A stretch of DNA of 64,000 nt from Ancylostoma caninum. Lineage: Eukaryota > Nematoda > Chromadorea > Rhabditida > Ancylostomatidae. Under the pieces are notes generated by a model. The model made no database searches. It saw only the letters and a list, made by a program, of their open reading frames with translations, and was not told the DNA's origin. Shown here piece by piece: positions 62,534 to 64,000 of the stretch; position 1 is the first letter of the stretch; each line of letters begins with the position of its first letter. A program made the translations under genes and the position numbers. The stretch is taken from positions 248,001 to 312,000 of the forward strand of contig JBAJFG010000196.1 in assembly GCA_037903475.1 (NCBI GenBank). Reading direction: 5' to 3'.

Positions 62534-63592
62534 ATGGCCACCCTTGTCGCGTCGTCGTCCTCCTCCGGCTCCGCTCCGTCAGCTGCCGCCACCTCGACGT
62601 CGACAGGGAGTGGCTCGTCGAACTCCAGCCCCTCATCACCGTCCAGCAACAAAATGGCCTGTCCTACCCTGCAATTTCCCCCGAACACTCGAATGGAAGG
62701 CGTCACTTCCGAGGAGGAGGTAGGTGCTGACTAAGTGTCAAATTGGTCACATTGAGTTTTTTATGCTATGGTTGGCGGCATAATTTCTCATATGTAATTA
62801 TACCTTCCACTAGCACTATAATCAGCGCAAAATTATAGCCTTTAGAGTGATCTCCGTACTTGTTCTGATTCGCTTGTCGAGAACCTGGACACAGGCAGAT
62901 TTCTTGAGGCAAACCTTGAAAATAAAGGGCTTTTCACATCTTTTCTTTCACATCAGCATGATCTTTTAAACAATCCTTGAATTAAGCAACTAAAAAAACG
63001 TCCCGGTAATTAACTTTAAAGTTTTTCTAGCATCGAACCAGTTTGAGCACAAAAATCAACTTTTTCGTTATTTTACGAAAATTGCGCATCTTCATTTTCA
63101 CCCTCCACTATGTAGCCCTGAATTCCTGTCTTCTTTCTGTGGTTGGGACATCTTGAATGCATGTAATCGAATAAATAAACTTTTACCGAACCTGAACCCC
63201 TGTGGAAGAGGATATTTTACGTTACTTGGATGTGTTTGAAAACAAGCTCATCTGCAGGTTGCAGGTGGTGGACTTCCTTCGCGATCACCTTATCACCAAT
63301 GAGCCGATACTCTCAAGCCTTCGCATCTCCAACACGTGAGTGTCCGCTTTCTCTGGCTTTTGTTGTTTCGGATTCTAATGAAATCCACCTACATAGAACC
63401 GCTCGTCATATTACTCTTATGGTGTCGCTGCCCTTGAGTTCTTCTTCTTTTAGGAAGGAGCTTACCGTGCTACTGACGGACGTTGTGCGTGATTGTATGA
63501 CGTGTCCAGCATCGAATCTCCTTCGAGATGTGACCACGCAAGCCGTACTCGGGGTCTGCTTGGCCAGCAGGGCTTCGCTGTTCGAGAAACAG
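62534..63592 (+). CDS. Unrecognised protein, N-terminal exons, right-edge partial
   Basis: Three exons join in phase: 62534-62719, 63265-63335, 63454-63592. The first 45 residues are Ser/Ala/Thr/Gly-rich and look disordered, followed by MACPTLQFPPNTRM and an acidic TSEEE. The next exons encode an ordered, probably helical region (VVDFLRDHLITNEPILSSLR, then LLTDVVRDCMTCPASNLLRD and VLGVCLASRASLFEKQ). The acceptor at 63263-63264 is chosen because the alternative at 63255-63256 hits a stop. The last exon ends in phase 0 before GTGATT. A TTACCTTAG acceptor near 63755 would add only 12 codons before a TGA, so further exons probably lie past the window. I cannot name the family. Confidence 0.6.
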
Positions 63593-64000
63593 GTGATTCC
63601 TCTTCGGGGCACGTTATTGAAGTCTGCTGTCGCAGCTTCCATTGCTTCCGCTCCGGGTTAAGGGAAGACGCTTTTATTGCGTCTAGGCCGTTCATGCTAG
63701 AAATCAAGCATTCCATGTGATGAATCCTTTTATGACTACTGATATTACCTTAGGCCGCTTCCATTTCCGAGAAATTGAGAACCTCGAGCTGATTGCTGAG
63801 GCGCTTTTATGACCTCTTTGAAGAGATGTGATTTGCAGAATCTTCCAGACGGAATTGGAAGAAGTAGAAACGCAACCTAAAATTGGATTTTTCTCGAATT
63901 TTGAAGTCGTTCCAGAAAATAATCAACACAAGGAATAATGCTCGCTCATTGTTAGTTGAGTGTTATATATATACAACTGATTGCCTGCTCACAGCTCACA

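Noticed and set aside
1..64000. CRISPR arrays, bacterial operons or phage features
   Set aside because: The window is clearly eukaryotic; the tandem repeats lack the spacer structure of CRISPR.

Overview
This is nuclear DNA of a nematode, most likely a clade V parasitic worm of the hookworm type. The evidence is: compact exons with TTTCAG-like acceptors; two genes whose exons read as close relatives of Caenorhabditis LIN-45 and SMG-7; a patch of the nematode telomere repeat (TTAGGC) at 35.3 kb; and a high load of small inverted-repeat transposons and CR1-type retrotransposon debris. The genus is an inference.

Layout. 1-8.2 kb is transposon-rich intergenic DNA: a CR1-like LINE on the minus strand running off the left edge, an hAT-like MITE, a minisatellite-bearing repeat, a tandem duplication inside a GCTGACCGCGG-rich element, and a TTAA fold-back element. 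8.3-17.2 kb is an 18-exon RAF kinase gene (lin-45) on the plus strand. Its poly(A) signal lies about 110 bp before the start codon of the next plus-strand gene, smg-7 (18.5-47.4 kb), an EST1/SMG7-family nonsense-mediated-decay factor in 13 small exons separated by introns of up to 11.5 kb. The spacing is that of a nematode operon. The smg-7 introns hold a second broken CR1 element, a mariner-like element, a second hAT MITE with a Tc1/mariner-type MITE nested in it, three copies of two other repeat families, and degenerate telomeric repeats.

47.3-50.7 kb is a nearly perfect inverted repeat, with arms of about 1.43 kb and a 515 bp spacer; its left arm begins inside the predicted last coding exon of smg-7. 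50.7-62.3 kb has no gene I can support. At 62.5 kb a third plus-strand gene starts, with a serine-rich N-terminus and two further exons, and leaves the window at the right edge; I do not recognise it.

How the genes relate: lin-45 acts in Ras-MAPK signalling and smg-7 in mRNA surveillance. No functional link is known to me, but they may be co-transcribed. Exon coordinates come from reading splice signals, phase continuity and family resemblance by eye. No alignment or RNA evidence was available.
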